NCBI RefSeq assembly: GCF_900142935.1
Contig: NZ_FSRS01000001.1
Coordinates: forward strand, 692,001-756,000
Length of the DNA stretch: 64,000 nt
Direction of reading: 5' to 3'
Origin: Rhodovulum sp. ES.010
GTDB taxonomy: Bacteria; Pseudomonadota; Alphaproteobacteria; Rhodobacterales; Rhodobacteraceae
Shown: positions 1 to 8,924 of the stretch, one piece after another
Numbering within the stretch: the stretch's first letter is position 1
How the letters are laid out: the number at the start of each line of letters is the position of its first letter
Program-made: the position numbers and the translations under genes
The notes under the pieces: generated by a model
What the model saw: only the letters and a program-made list of their open reading frames with translations
What the model was told of the DNA's origin: nothing
Databases searched by the model: none

Positions 1-1
1 G

Positions 2-340
2 ACCGGCTATTCCGACCGGCTGCTCCATGGCGAGGGTGTCGCAATCGGCTGCGCATTGGCCTTCGAGCTTTCGGCGCGGCTGGGGCTCTGCGCGCAGGAA
101 GAGCCATCGCGCGTGCGGGCGCATCTCGCGGCGATGGATATGAAACGCAACCTTGCCGACATCCCCGGTGCGTTGCCCGACGCGGACGGGCTGATCTCGT
201 TGATGGGGCAGGACAAAAAGGTGCAGGACGGGCGGCTGCGTTTCGTGCTGGCCCGCGGCATCGGCGACGCCTTCGTGACCTCGGATGTCGAGACGGACGC
301 GCTGCGCGCAGTGCTGACGGAGGCGCTGGACAGGCGCTGA
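2..340 (+). CDS. aroB: 3-dehydroquinate synthase, C-terminal part (truncated by window edge)
   Basis: This is the last ~112 codons of a gene entering from the left edge. The visible reading frame starts T-G-Y-S-D and contains LLHGEGVAIGCALAFELSAR, which matches the conserved HGE(A/G)VAIG helix of 3-dehydroquinate synthase; the His and Glu belong to the metal/NAD-dependent active site. The enzyme converts DAHP to 3-dehydroquinate, the second step of the shikimate pathway, in the cytoplasm. The C-terminal helical domain continues to a TGA stop at 338-340. A further 137 bp separate it from the downstream ABC transporter genes, so it is probably a separate transcription unit. The identification rests on the C-terminal domain only. 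Confidence 0.85.
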   Translation, partial: TGYSDRLLHGEGVAIGCALAFELSARLGLCAQEEPSRVRAHLAAMDMKRNLADIPGALPDADGLISLMGQDKKVQDGRLRFVLARGIGDAFVTSDVETDALRAVLTEALDRR

Positions 341-477
341 TCGGGCCTCGCGCGGCGCGGGCATGCCCGGATTTCGGGCAAATGCCGCTGTGACCGGCGC
401 GACGCATTGCGTGCCCCCTTGCGGAGCGCCGCATCCCTTTCCATGATCGCAGCCGGGCTTGGGAGACCTCACAGCAC

Positions 478-1365
478 ATGAGCGATGTCACGGCACGGCC
501 AGCGCGGGGCAGGGGCGAGGCGGCGCAGGGCTACCTGCTGGTTGCACCACCCTTCCTCTATGCACTGCTGCTGCTCGCCTTCCCGCTCGGCGCGATCCTC
601 GTCTTCAGCTTCTGGACGCAGGATTACCTGACGCTCGACCGGACCTTCACGCTGAACAACTACCGCGAGGCACTGACCGAGCCGCTTTACGGCGAACTCC
701 TACTGCGCTCGCTCATGGTCTCGGGCGCGGTCACCGTGGCGACCGTCGTCGCCGCCTTTCCCATCGCGTATTACGTGTCGTTCCACTTCGCTCCGCCGCG
801 GAAGGCGATGTGGCTGTTTCTCATCACCATCCCGTTCTGGACGTCGTATCTGATCCGGGTGTTCCTGTGGAAGGTGATCCTGGGCTTCAACGGCGTCGTC
901 AACACCACGCTGCAGGGAGTCGGACTCATCGACGAACCGCTGACCTTCATCCTCTACAACGTCAACGCGGTCGTCATCACTCTGGCCCATGCCTTTGCGC
1001 CCTTCGCGATCCTGCCGATCTTCGTCGCGCTGGAGAAGATCGACCGGTCGCTCCTCGAGGCCAGCCGCGACCTTGGCGAGACCCGGGCGACAACGTTCCT
1101 GCGAGTGACGTTGCCGCTGGCCATGCCGGGTGTGATCGCCGCTGTCCTGATCGTCTTCATCCCGACGGTGGGCGACTACGTCACGCCCCGGCTCGTCGGT
1201 GGGCCGGATGGCCTGATGATCGCCAACATGATCCAGACCCAGTTCCTGAAACTCAACAACGCGCCGATGGGCGCCGCGCTGGCAGTGCTGGCAATGGGCA
1301 TGGTGACGGCGGTCGCGCTGGTCTTCGTCTTCCTCAACCGGCGTTTCCTGAGGGGGCGGGGATGA
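478..1365 (+). CDS. Polyamine-type ABC transporter permease (PotB-like)
   Basis: A 295-residue inner-membrane permease with about six hydrophobic segments (roughly residues 20-42, 75-98, 112-130, 158-180, 212-232, 265-287). The cytoplasmic EAA loop reads EASRDLGETRATTFLRV near residue 196 and should dock the ATPase. Length and motif match the PotB/PotH permeases of spermidine/putrescine importers. It is first in a tightly coupled trio: its stop overlaps the next start by 4 bp (ATGA). The start is the ATG after a GGGAG-like ribosome site. Substrate is inferred from family only; related permeases also take up opines or iron chelates. Confidence 0.85.
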   Translation: MSDVTARPARGRGEAAQGYLLVAPPFLYALLLLAFPLGAILVFSFWTQDYLTLDRTFTLNNYREALTEPLYGELLLRSLMVSGAVTVATVVAAFPIAYYVSFHFAPPRKAMWLFLITIPFWTSYLIRVFLWKVILGFNGVVNTTLQGVGLIDEPLTFILYNVNAVVITLAHAFAPFAILPIFVALEKIDRSLLEASRDLGETRATTFLRVTLPLAMPGVIAAVLIVFIPTVGDYVTPRLVGGPDGLMIANMIQTQFLKLNNAPMGAALAVLAMGMVTAVALVFVFLNRRFLRGRG

Positions 1366-2159
1366 CGCTACGCCTTTATGCCATCCTTTACCTCGCCTTC
1401 CTCTACGCGCCGATCGCACTTCTGCCGATCTTCGCCTTCAACGACGGCACCGTGATCGCCTTCCCGCTGCGCGGCTTCACCTTCGAATGGTTCCGGCAAC
1501 TGACCGAGATCCCGGCGCTACACGCCGCGGTGCTGAACAGCCTGGTGATCGCGGTCTCCTCGGCGGTGATCGCGACGCTTCTGGGCATCTGCGCGGCGCG
1601 AGCGGCCACGCGCTTTTCCTTTCCCGGCAAGCGGGGCATCCTGGGGCTGGTCATGCTGCCGCTGGTCCTGCCCGAGATCATCGTAGCGGTGTCGCTTTTG
1701 GTGGTGCTGCTGCAGCTGGGACTTGGCCTCGGCGCGTGGACGGTGATCCTGGGCCACGTCCTGATCTGCGTGCCATTCTCCATCGCCATCCTGAACTCCG
1801 CCTTCCAGAGCCTCGACCGCTCGCTGGAAGAGGCGGCGATCGACCTGGGCGAGACGCGGTGGTCGAGCTTTCGCCTTGTCACCCTGCCGCTGGTGATGCC
1901 GGGGATCATCTCGTCGTTGCTGATTTCCTTCACCATCTCGCTTGACGAGTTCATCATAGCCTTTTTCCTGACCGGCACCGAGCCGACGCTGCCGGTCTAT
2001 CTCTGGAGCCAACTCCGCTTCCCGCAAAAGATACCAGTGGTCATGGCGCTGGGGACGCTACTTGTGCTGGCCTCGGTGCTGCTCTTGACCATCGCCGAAT
2101 ACGCGCGTCGCCGCGGCGTGGCGCGGACCGGGCAGAAAGATTCCGGAGGGTTCCTGTGA
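1362..2159 (+). CDS. Polyamine-type ABC transporter permease (PotC-like)
   Basis: A 265-residue second permease of the same importer, starting MTLRLYAILY and containing the PotC-style loop EEAAIDLGETRWSSFRLV near residue 155, followed by the LPLVMPGI segment. Six membrane spans are apparent. The ATG at 1362 overlaps the TGA of the upstream permease, and its own stop overlaps the GTG start of the ATPase gene, which implies translational coupling and a 1:1 permease pair. The first TM segment runs AILYLAFLYAPIALLPIFAF, typical of PotC/PotI N-termini. Substrate is not determinable from sequence. Confidence 0.85.
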   Translation: MTLRLYAILYLAFLYAPIALLPIFAFNDGTVIAFPLRGFTFEWFRQLTEIPALHAAVLNSLVIAVSSAVIATLLGICAARAATRFSFPGKRGILGLVMLPLVLPEIIVAVSLLVVLLQLGLGLGAWTVILGHVLICVPFSIAILNSAFQSLDRSLEEAAIDLGETRWSSFRLVTLPLVMPGIISSLLISFTISLDEFIIAFFLTGTEPTLPVYLWSQLRFPQKIPVVMALGTLLVLASVLLLTIAEYARRRGVARTGQKDSGGFL

Positions 2160-3265
2160 GAGACACGCGCGCCGAAGCCACGCCGATCATCACGCTCGAC
2201 AAGGTCGGGAAATATTACGGCGACTTCCATGCGCTGAGGGGCATCAGTGCCGAGATCGGGCAGGGCGAGTTCTTCTCTCTTCTTGGGCCGTCGGGCTGCG
2301 GCAAGACCACGCTTCTGCGCTGTATCGCCGGGTTCGAGGACTTGTCCTCGGGGCAGCTGGCGATCGACGGGCGCGACATGGCCGGGGTGCCCGCCAACCG
2401 GCGCCCGACAAACATGGTGTTTCAGTCCTACGCGATCTTCCCGCATCTCAGCGTGGCCGAGAACGTGGGTTTCGGCCTGCGCCGTTCGGGGCTGTCGAAG
2501 GCGGAGAAGTCGGCCAAGGTGGACGCGGCACTCGGGATGGTGGGGCTCAAGGGCTATGGCGGGCGGGCGGCGCAGGCGCTGTCGGGCGGGCAGCGGCAGC
2601 GGGTGGCGCTGGCCCGCGCGCTGATCCTGGAACCCAAGGTGCTGTTGCTCGACGAACCGCTCTCTGCGCTCGACAAGAAGCTCCGCGACCAGATGCAGAT
2701 GGAGCTTCGGCGGCTCCAGCGGCAGGTCGGGATCACCTTCGTTCTGGTCACCCACGATCAGGAAGAGGCGCTGATCATGTCGGACCGGATCGCGGTGATG
2801 TTCGACGGCCAGATCGCCCAGCTAGACACGCCGCAGATTCTCTACCGGCGCCCGGTGAGCCGGCAGGTGGGCGAGTTCATCGGCGTGATGAATTTCCTGC
2901 CTGCCCGCGCCACGGTGACCGACGAAAAACATATCGAGGTCGAGGCGGCGGGGTTGGGACGTGCGGTGATCGGGCCCGATCAGTTGCCCGGCGGCTGGCA
3001 TCCTGGCCAGACCCAGAGCATCGGCATCCGGCCTGAGACGATGTCGATTCTGTTCGAAGGCGAGACGACAGACCGACGCGTCGCCACCGGCATCGTCGAG
3101 GATCTCGCCTATTATGGCGACATGACCTATTACGACGTGCGCCTTGACGGGGTGGATATGCCGATGACGATCTCGATGAAGAACCTCGTGGGCCGCCCGG
3201 TGCTGGAGCGCGGCACCCAAGCCCGCGTGGCCTGGGATGCGCGGTCTCTCGTGCTGTTCGCCTGA
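2156..3265 (+). CDS. ABC transporter ATP-binding protein (PotA-like)
   Basis: A 369-residue ATPase of the spermidine/putrescine class. Walker A GPSGCGKTT lies at residues 44-52, Q-loop FQS near 89-91, signature LSGGQRQR from 142, Walker B VLLLDEPL around 161-168, and the switch region VTHDQEEAL follows. The C-terminal third (about 285-355) has the TOBE-type beta domain of PotA/UgpC proteins. The start is a GTG overlapping the stop of the PotC-like gene. It completes permease-permease-ATPase, but no periplasmic binding protein gene occurs on either side within the window, so the receptor must be encoded elsewhere or lie upstream of aroB. Confidence 0.9.
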   Translation: MRDTRAEATPIITLDKVGKYYGDFHALRGISAEIGQGEFFSLLGPSGCGKTTLLRCIAGFEDLSSGQLAIDGRDMAGVPANRRPTNMVFQSYAIFPHLSVAENVGFGLRRSGLSKAEKSAKVDAALGMVGLKGYGGRAAQALSGGQRQRVALARALILEPKVLLLDEPLSALDKKLRDQMQMELRRLQRQVGITFVLVTHDQEEALIMSDRIAVMFDGQIAQLDTPQILYRRPVSRQVGEFIGVMNFLPARATVTDEKHIEVEAAGLGRAVIGPDQLPGGWHPGQTQSIGIRPETMSILFEGETTDRRVATGIVEDLAYYGDMTYYDVRLDGVDMPMTISMKNLVGRPVLERGTQARVAWDARSLVLFA

Positions 3266-3341
3266 GGGGGGCAGCGCCCCAATCTGACGGCATTGCTGGC
3301 TTGGAAGGATTGCGAGGGCAGCAGACCGGCGGGCGGCCGGT

Positions 3342-4178
3342 CTAAACCCGCACGCCCTTGCGGGCCGCGAGATCGGTGAAGAACTGCCACGCGACCCGGC
3401 CAGAGCGGGCGCCGCGGGTGGCCTGCCACTCGATCGCCTCGGCGCGCAGCGTCGTGTCGTCCACCTCCACAGCCCAGGCGTCGCAATAGCCACGGATCAT
3501 CGCGAGATACTCGTCTTGGCTGCATGGGTGGAAGCCGAGCCAGAGCCCGAAGCGGTCGCTGAGCGAGACCTTCTCTTCGGTCGCTTCGGAGGGCGAGATC
3601 GCGGTCGACCGCTCGTTTTCGATCATGTCGCGCGGCATCAGGTGGCGCCGGTTCGAGGTTGCATAGAAAACCACGTTTTCGGGGCGTCCCTCGATGCCGC
3701 CATCCAGCACCGCCTTGAGCGACTTGTAGTGCTGATCGTCGTGGGAAAACGACAGGTCGTCGCAGAACAGCACGAACCGCTCAGGCGCGTCGCGCAAGAG
3801 GCCCAGGAGCCGCCCGATCGATGGGATGTCCTCGCGCTGCACCTCCACGATCTTGAGGTCATGCCCCTCGGCGACCACAGAGGCATGCACAGCCTTTACG
3901 AGGCTGGACTTGCCCATGCCCCGCGCGCCCCAGAGAAGGGCATTGTTAGCAGGCAGCCCGCGCGCGAAGTGCCTGGTGTTCTCCAGGAGCGTGTCGCGCG
4001 ACCGGTCGATCCCGCGCAACAGCGACAAGTCCACACGGTTGACCTCCGGGACGGGCATAAGCCGGTGAGGCGCGACATGCCAGACGAAGGCATCCGCCGT
4101 GCCGAAGTCGGGGGCCAAGGCCGGCGCTGGACTCATCCGCTCCAGCGCCTCGGCGATCCGCGTGAGCACGTCGCTCAC
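3342..4178 (-). CDS. DUF815 family P-loop ATPase
   Basis: A 278-residue member of the uncharacterised DUF815 (COG2607) AAA-type ATPase family. Walker [10 protein letters not shown] lies at residues 84-92 and Walker B VLFCDD at 136-141, followed by a sensor-like YATSNRRHL segment. The GTG start at 4178 was chosen because it overlaps the tatC stop as GTGA, the usual coupling in this operon. The gene is the fourth cistron after tatA-tatB-tatC, so co-expression with the twin-arginine export machinery is likely. No substrate or partner is known to me; a direct role in Tat export is only a positional inference. Confidence 0.85.
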   Translation of the reverse strand: MSDVLTRIAEALERMSPAPALAPDFGTADAFVWHVAPHRLMPVPEVNRVDLSLLRGIDRSRDTLLENTRHFARGLPANNALLWGARGMGKSSLVKAVHASVVAEGHDLKIVEVQREDIPSIGRLLGLLRDAPERFVLFCDDLSFSHDDQHYKSLKAVLDGGIEGRPENVVFYATSNRRHLMPRDMIENERSTAISPSEATEEKVSLSDRFGLWLGFHPCSQDEYLAMIRGYCDAWAVEVDDTTLRAEAIEWQATRGARSGRVAWQFFTDLAARKGVRV

Positions 4179-5059
4179 GGGCGCGGGTCCTCTCGTTCGT
4201 CGAACTCGCGCATCAGCGGGTCGTCCTCGTCGTCGTCCTCGAACCAGAGGCCCTGGTCGCGCAGGTCCTTCTCGCGCTTCCGCTCGACGCGACGGACAAG
4301 CAGGATCGAGATCTCGTAAAGCCCGTAGACCACCACGAAGAGGATAACTTGGGTGATGACGTCGGGCGGGGTGACGAGGGCGGCCAGCAACAGGATCGCG
4401 ACGACCGCGTATTTTCGCACCGTGCCCAAGCCCTCGGCCGAAACGAGCCCGGCCTTGCCCATCAGCGTCAACAGCACCGGCAACTGGAAGCAGAGCCCGA
4501 AGGCGAGGACGAATTTCACGGTCAGCGACAGGTATTCCTGCACCGAGCCGTGGAAGGTGATGCCGGCGGTTTCCGAGGCCGTTTCGCCCCCCTCGGCGGC
4601 GATGTCGCCGACCTGCTGGAAGCCGAGAAAGAAGTCGAAGGCGAGCGGCGTAACCACGTAATAGGCGAACGCCGCGCCGAGGAAGAACATGAAGGGCGAG
4701 GCGATCAGGAAGGGCAGGAAGGCGCCCTTTTCCGAGCGGTAGAGCCCCGGCGCCACGAAGCGCCACATCTGGAAGGCGATGAACGGGAAGGCCAGCGCGA
4801 AGCCGCCCAGAAGCGAGATCTGGATCGCGACGAAGAAGCCTTCCTGCAGCTTGATCAGGTAGAGCCCGCAATCCTGCCCGCGCTCGGCCAGCGCGCCGCA
4901 GATCGGGTTGGTCAGAAAGTTGAAGATCGGGTTCCAGACGGTGAAGCAGATCACCATCGCCAAGACGAAAGCCGCGAGCGAGTAGATCAGGCGCGAGCGG
5001 AGCTCTGCGAGATGTTCGAGCAGCGGCGCGGAACTGTCGTCGATGTCGTCGGTGCTCAT
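4175..5059 (-). CDS. tatC: Sec-independent protein translocase subunit TatC
   Basis: A 294-residue polytopic inner-membrane protein that forms the receptor for twin-arginine signal peptides together with TatB. The N-terminus carries the conserved [12 protein letters not shown] helix (about residues 14-25), followed by six hydrophobic segments and the expected [17 protein letters not shown] region. It is slightly longer than the E. coli protein because of an acidic C-terminal tail rich in D and E. It overlaps tatB by 4 bp and the DUF815 gene by 4 bp. At least one likely Tat substrate, the peptide-binding protein encoded at 34030-35679, is in this window. Confidence 0.97.
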   Translation of the reverse strand: MSTDDIDDSSAPLLEHLAELRSRLIYSLAAFVLAMVICFTVWNPIFNFLTNPICGALAERGQDCGLYLIKLQEGFFVAIQISLLGGFALAFPFIAFQMWRFVAPGLYRSEKGAFLPFLIASPFMFFLGAAFAYYVVTPLAFDFFLGFQQVGDIAAEGGETASETAGITFHGSVQEYLSLTVKFVLAFGLCFQLPVLLTLMGKAGLVSAEGLGTVRKYAVVAILLLAALVTPPDVITQVILFVVVYGLYEISILLVRRVERKREKDLRDQGLWFEDDDEDDPLMREFDEREDPRP

Positions 5060-5505
5060 GCGTCGCTCTTGGTCTCGGGCGCGGGGCCCTGCGCCTCGGC
5101 CTCGGCGGCCGCCTTCTCGGCATCGAGCCGAGCCTGTCCCTTCTCGGCCATCGCCTGGCGGATCTTCTCGGCTTGGGCGCGGCGCTCTTCGGTGAACTCG
5201 GCCGTGGCAGGACCGGTTTCAGACCGCTTTGGCTCCCATTTCTCGAACTTGTCGGCCGCCTCGTTGAGCTTGTCGAGCCCCATCTTGCGGGGGTTCGCGG
5301 CGTCCTTGAGGTCGTTCGCCATGTCCTTGACGCCGGCTTGGTCGGCAGCATCGTCCATCGCGCGCTGGAACTCGCGGGCCATGTTGCGCGCCTTGGCGGT
5401 AAAGCGACCAAGCGTGCGGAACATGCCCGGCAGGTCCTTCGGGCCCACCACGATCAGCGCGACGATGCCGATCAGCAGAAGTTCGGTCCAGCCGAGGTCG
5501 AACAT
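5056..5505 (-). CDS. tatB: Sec-independent protein translocase subunit TatB
   Basis: A 149-residue protein with the diagnostic N-terminal span [20 protein letters not shown] followed by GPKDLP, an amphipathic helix, and a long charged tail rich in A, E, K and R. This layout (single TM, hinge, amphipathic helix) defines TatB as opposed to TatA, which has FGxGK instead. TatB works with TatC as the twin-arginine signal receptor. The gene sits 22 bp downstream of tatA and overlaps tatC, giving the standard tatABC order on the minus strand. Confidence 0.95.
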   Translation of the reverse strand: MFDLGWTELLLIGIVALIVVGPKDLPGMFRTLGRFTAKARNMAREFQRAMDDAADQAGVKDMANDLKDAANPRKMGLDKLNEAADKFEKWEPKRSETGPATAEFTEERRAQAEKIRQAMAEKGQARLDAEKAAAEAEAQGPAPETKSDA

Positions 5506-5527
5506 GAGCTACGCCGACGGACAGGCG

Positions 5528-5740
5528 CTACGCCTTGTCCTTTTCCTCTTCGGGGGTCACGTCGCGCGCGCTTTCGAGGCTTTGCTGGGCCTCTTCGGTC
5601 TCTTCCTTCACGCCCTTTTTGAAGGCGGTGATGCCCTTGCCGACCTCCCCCATCAGCGACGAGATCTTGCCGCGGCCGAAAAGCACCAGCACCACGACGG
5701 CAATGAGCAGGAGGCCGGGAAGGCCGATATTGTTCAGCAT
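5528..5740 (-). CDS. tatA: Sec-independent protein translocase subunit TatA
   Basis: A 70-residue protein: N-terminal hydrophobic span [16 protein letters not shown], the TatA-specific FGRGKI hinge, an amphipathic helix ([17 protein letters not shown]) and an acidic tail. TatA oligomers form the protein-conducting element of the Tat pathway. The start at 5740 was preferred over an in-frame ATG nine codons upstream because a strong GGAGGAG ribosome site lies 5-11 bp before it and because TatA proteins begin with the short MxNIG sequence. It is the first gene of tatABC-DUF815. Confidence 0.95.
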   Translation of the reverse strand: MLNNIGLPGLLLIAVVVLVLFGRGKISSLMGEVGKGITAFKKGVKEETEEAQQSLESARDVTPEEEKDKA

Positions 5741-5954
5741 GGTCGTCTCCTCCGGACGGGCGCACACCCGCCCCGCTTGGAATTCTGTCTGTCACATCTA
5801 TTGAGTCTTTCGGGCAGATCAAAGACCCATTCGCGCGGGTTTCCGCGATTATTTGCAGCGCAACCGGGTGGAGAGGGCCTTGCGGGGGCCCGCGCTCTGT
5901 TCCACTTCTCGCACCAAGGGCCCGTTCGGGTCCGCGTAACCGAGGAGATTTCGC
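5741..5954. promoter_or_regulatory. Divergent promoter region between tatA and the rhodanese gene
   Basis: A 214-bp intergenic stretch that must contain the promoters for both the minus-strand tat operon and the plus-strand rhodanese gene. On the minus strand, TTGATC and TAGATG (complement of about 5802-5829) are spaced 16 bp and could form a weak sigma70 promoter. No operator palindrome or RNA gene is evident. The hexamers match the consensus only partly. Confidence 0.35.
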
Positions 5955-6335
5955 ATGCATACCGAGGACGTGAACGGCAAGGCGCTCGAGCATTGGGACG
6001 TGGACGACCTGCAGGAGGGGCTCAAGAAGGGCGAGGTGCTGTTGATCGATGTGCGCACGCCGCAGGAGTTCATGTTCGAGTCGATCCGGGGCGCGCTGCT
6101 CTTGCCGATGGCAAACTACGACCCGTCCTACCTGCCGGACGAAACCAACAAGCGGATCGTGTTCCACTGCGGCTCGGGCGTGCGCTCGCGCAAGGTGGCC
6201 GAACAGTACCTGGCGGCCGGTCATGACCGGGCGGCGCATCTGGAAGGCGGCTTTGCCGCGTGGAAGACCGCGCACAAGCCGTATATCGGCACCGACATGG
6301 CCTCGGGTGCGCCGATCGAGGTGCACAACGGCTGA
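5955..6335 (+). CDS. Rhodanese-like domain protein (sulfurtransferase)
   Basis: A 126-residue single-domain rhodanese. The active-site loop reads CGSGVRS with the catalytic cysteine at residue 72; LLIDVRTPQEF (about 29-39) and the LEGGFAAWK segment are the CH2A- and C-terminal motifs of the family. Such proteins carry persulfide sulfur from thiosulfate or other donors to acceptors such as cyanide, thiols or tRNA-modification enzymes. No signal peptide is visible, so it should be cytoplasmic. The ATG is preceded by GAGGAG with good spacing. It is divergent from the tat operon and convergent with tetR. Confidence 0.9.
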   Translation: MHTEDVNGKALEHWDVDDLQEGLKKGEVLLIDVRTPQEFMFESIRGALLLPMANYDPSYLPDETNKRIVFHCGSGVRSRKVAEQYLAAGHDRAAHLEGGFAAWKTAHKPYIGTDMASGAPIEVHNG

Positions 6336-6375
6336 TGCCGCGCCGCGCGTGGTCGGACTTACCGCGCGCGGGCAG

Positions 6376-6993
6376 CTAGCTGTCGGCCGGGATCAGTCCG
6401 AGTCCCCTGAGGTAGATGCCAATGCCGCTTTCCAGAAGATCATCGGCGGCGAACGGCGTGCGGGCGCCGGGCGTGCCGCGGGTGTAAAGCTCCACGACGC
6501 CGTGGCTCATCGCCCAGATATGGGCCGAGACCATCGCCACCGGCGGCCGCTTGTCGGGGGCGATATGCTCCGACAGGGCGCGGGCGGCGCGTTCCAGCAC
6601 CTCGCTCGCGCGCGCGGCGACCGCGGCGAGACCGGGATCGGCGTTCACCGAAAGGCCGGATTCGAACATTGCCATGTAATGGCCGGGATATTTTCGCGCA
6701 AAGGCGAGATAGGCCCGGCCTACCGCTTCGAGGCTGGCCAGCGCCGAGGGCTGGCCGGTGGCATAGGCATACTCCATCAGGTCGGCGAACAGCGCGTAGC
6801 CCTGGCGCGCGCCTTCCGCGATCAGGTCCTCGCGCCCCTGGAAATGGCGATAAACCGCCGCCGGGGTGACTCCTGCGGCGCGCGCAGCTTCCGTAAGGGT
6901 AAAACCCTGCGGGCCTTTCTCCCGGATCAACTCCAGTGCCGCGTCGACCAGCGCCTGTCGCAGATTGCCGTGGTGATAGCCGCGCTTAGACAT
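6376..6993 (-). CDS. TetR/AcrR family transcriptional regulator
   Basis: A 205-residue regulator. The N-terminal DNA-binding domain starts [18 protein letters not shown] and includes the helix-turn-helix [21 protein letters not shown] (about residues 31-51), a strong TetR signature; the YHHGNLR N-terminus is typical of the subgroup with a WHG-type C-terminal domain. The ligand-binding half is generic. The start at 6993 overlaps the end of ppk2 by 8 bp, so it is probably the last gene of the metA-hydrolase-ppk2 run. Its target and inducer are unknown; genes so placed are sometimes autoregulatory. Confidence 0.9.
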   Translation of the reverse strand: MSKRGYHHGNLRQALVDAALELIREKGPQGFTLTEAARAAGVTPAAVYRHFQGREDLIAEGARQGYALFADLMEYAYATGQPSALASLEAVGRAYLAFARKYPGHYMAMFESGLSVNADPGLAAVAARASEVLERAARALSEHIAPDKRPPVAMVSAHIWAMSHGVVELYTRGTPGARTPFAADDLLESGIGIYLRGLGLIPADS

Positions 6994-7858
6994 CCCAAAT
7001 CTCGGGCCCGCCGCAGATATGGGGGTCCGGGGCGCCGACCACCTCTTGATCCTTGCCCGCGTAGTCAAGGCGGGCCAGCACCTGTCGGATCGCCGCCAGC
7101 CTTGCCCGGCGCTTGTCGTCGGAGCGGATGATCGTCCATGGCGCCGGGCCGCTATGGCTGCGCGCGAAGGTCTCGCGGATCGCCGCGGAATAGGCGTCCC
7201 AGCGTTTCAGCCCCTCGACGTCGATCCAGGACAGCTTCCACTGTTTTAGAGGGTCACGCTCGCGCTTGAGAAACCGGCGCAATTGCTCGGCACGGCCCAC
7301 GTTCAGCCAGAGTTTCACAAGGACGATGCCCTCTTCCACCAGCATCTCCTCGAAACCGGGGACCTGAGCGAAGAAGTGCTCGCGCTCGGCGGGGGTGCAG
7401 AAATCGAAGACGTGTTCCACAACGCCGCGGTTGTACCAAGAGCGGTCGAAGCACACGATCTCGCCGCCCGAGGGCAGGTGCGGGATGTAGCGTTGGAAAT
7501 ACCATTGCGACTTCTCCCGATCGGACGGGGTGGGCAGGGCGACAACGCGCGCCACGCGCGGGTTCAGATTCTCCCGGAACCGCTTGATCGTGCCGCCCTT
7601 TCCCGCGGCGTCACGCCCCTCGAACACGATCGCGAGCCGCTTGCCGGCGGCCTTCACGTCGGCCTGGAGCTTGACCAGTTCCACCTGCAACGCCGCAAGC
7701 GCGTCTTTGTAGGCGCTCTTGTCCATGCGGCGGTCGTACGGGTAGCTGTCCGACAGGATGCTCTTTTTTCGGCGCGCACGGATCGCCGCGCGCACGGCTT
7801 TTGGGGCCTCGTCCTCGTAGAAACGGGTGATCGCGCCGTCGTACGGCAGGTCGGGCAT
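6986..7858 (-). CDS. ppk2: Polyphosphate kinase 2 (PPK2 family)
   Basis: A 290-residue PPK2-class enzyme that transfers phosphate between inorganic polyphosphate and nucleotides. Walker [11 protein letters not shown] (residues 81-90), the lid-region RENLNPR, and Walker B with [15 protein letters not shown] (about 138-152) are all intact. The single-domain length with a basic ~45-residue N-terminal extension suits class I PPK2, which prefers nucleoside diphosphates. The ATG at 7858 follows a GGAGGA ribosome site. The gene lies 34 bp downstream of the last hydrolase and overlaps tetR, which suggests one transcript. The direction of the reaction and ADP/GDP preference cannot be read from the sequence. 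Confidence 0.93.
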   Translation of the reverse strand: MPDLPYDGAITRFYEDEAPKAVRAAIRARRKKSILSDSYPYDRRMDKSAYKDALAALQVELVKLQADVKAAGKRLAIVFEGRDAAGKGGTIKRFRENLNPRVARVVALPTPSDREKSQWYFQRYIPHLPSGGEIVCFDRSWYNRGVVEHVFDFCTPAEREHFFAQVPGFEEMLVEEGIVLVKLWLNVGRAEQLRRFLKRERDPLKQWKLSWIDVEGLKRWDAYSAAIRETFARSHSGPAPWTIIRSDDKRRARLAAIRQVLARLDYAGKDQEVVGAPDPHICGGPEIWDV

Positions 7859-7892
7859 CGGATGGTCCTCCGGCTTTCGGTCAGTATCGCGA

Positions 7893-8876
7893 TCAGGCTG
7901 GCGGGTGCAATCCGGCGCGGGCGGCGGCGCGGCGGATGGCCCAGTCCACGGCCCTTGGCCGGGCATGGTGGACCATGTGGCCGACGCCCCGCAACAGGGT
8001 CAGTTGCGCGTTCGGCAGGCGGCGCGACAGCGCGACCGACTGCGCCGCGGGCGGCACGATCCGATCGGCGGTGCCGTGCAGGATCTCGGCCGGCAGATGC
8101 AGATCGGGATAGTGGGCCGCCATCGCCGCGAGATGCGGCTTAAGCCGGGTGATCTGCCGGGCATTCTCGCGCAGCGCGTCGGGTAGCAGAGAGAGTTCCA
8201 CTCCGACATGGTCTGCATAGCCGGGCGGCGGCGCCTGGGGCGCGAAGAAGAACGCGAGCGCCGGATCGATGGCCGCACGCGGGGCCAGCGCCGAGACGAG
8301 GGGCACCAGCGTCGCGCCCCCCAGCGCGCTTGCCGCGACCGGGTTCCAGGGGCCGAGGCTGCCGGCCCAGGGCAGGGTGACGCCGGCAAGCGTGACGATG
8401 CCGGCCACGCGGGCGGGGTAGAGAATCGCCCACGCCAAGGCGACCGCCGCACCGAAGGAATGACCGACGAGAACGGCCTGTCGCACACCCAGCCGCGCCG
8501 CCGCGGCGTCCAACAGACGCGCCTGGTCTGCCGGGCTGTCCCCGCGAGGCGCCAGCGCGTCGGACATTCCCAGGCCGGGGCGGTCGAAGGCGGTGAAGCG
8601 AAAGCGGCGCGCAAGCCGCGGGGCGAGGTCGAAGGTGAAGTCTCGCGCATTGACCGAGGCACCGTGTAGCAGGATGACGTCCAGTCCCTGGCCCGCCACC
8701 ACCGCATGCACGCGGCGCCCTGCCACCTCGACGAACCGCCCCTCGGGCGGGTAGGCTGCCAGAACCTCGTTGCGCCGCGGGGCACAGCCGGCCAGCGACC
8801 AGGCCGCGCCGAGGAGCAGCATGCGGCGTCGGGAGGGGCAGAGGCGCCGCTGCTTGCGGCACAGGGGTTCAGTCAT
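7893..8876 (-). CDS. Alpha/beta hydrolase, predicted lipoprotein (paralogue 1)
   Basis: A 327-residue alpha/beta-fold hydrolase. The basic N-terminus is followed by a short hydrophobic segment and a lipobox LAGC with Cys31, so it is probably anchored to a membrane as a lipoprotein. The oxyanion HGAS motif is near 71-74, the nucleophile elbow GHSFG puts Ser at 140, acid Asp at 271 (HGTADRIV) and His at 300 (GVGHMVHH). It is about 40-50% similar by eye to the two following hydrolases (8925-9866 and 9934-10806). Substrate is unknown; lactonase, esterase or haloperoxidase-like activities are all possible. It ends 34 bp before ppk2. Confidence 0.85.
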   Translation of the reverse strand: MTEPLCRKQRRLCPSRRRMLLLGAAWSLAGCAPRRNEVLAAYPPEGRFVEVAGRRVHAVVAGQGLDVILLHGASVNARDFTFDLAPRLARRFRFTAFDRPGLGMSDALAPRGDSPADQARLLDAAAARLGVRQAVLVGHSFGAAVALAWAILYPARVAGIVTLAGVTLPWAGSLGPWNPVAASALGGATLVPLVSALAPRAAIDPALAFFFAPQAPPPGYADHVGVELSLLPDALRENARQITRLKPHLAAMAAHYPDLHLPAEILHGTADRIVPPAAQSVALSRRLPNAQLTLLRGVGHMVHHARPRAVDWAIRRAAARAGLHPPA

Positions 8877-8924
8877 GTCCCGACCCGTAGCGCAAGGCGC
8901 GGCGCGAGGCGAGACCGCGTCGTC

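Noticed and set aside
3323..3343. Seven-base-pair palindrome between the polyamine ATPase and DUF815 genes
   Set aside because: It lacks a T-run and overlaps the DUF815 stop codon; a terminator role is possible but not shown.
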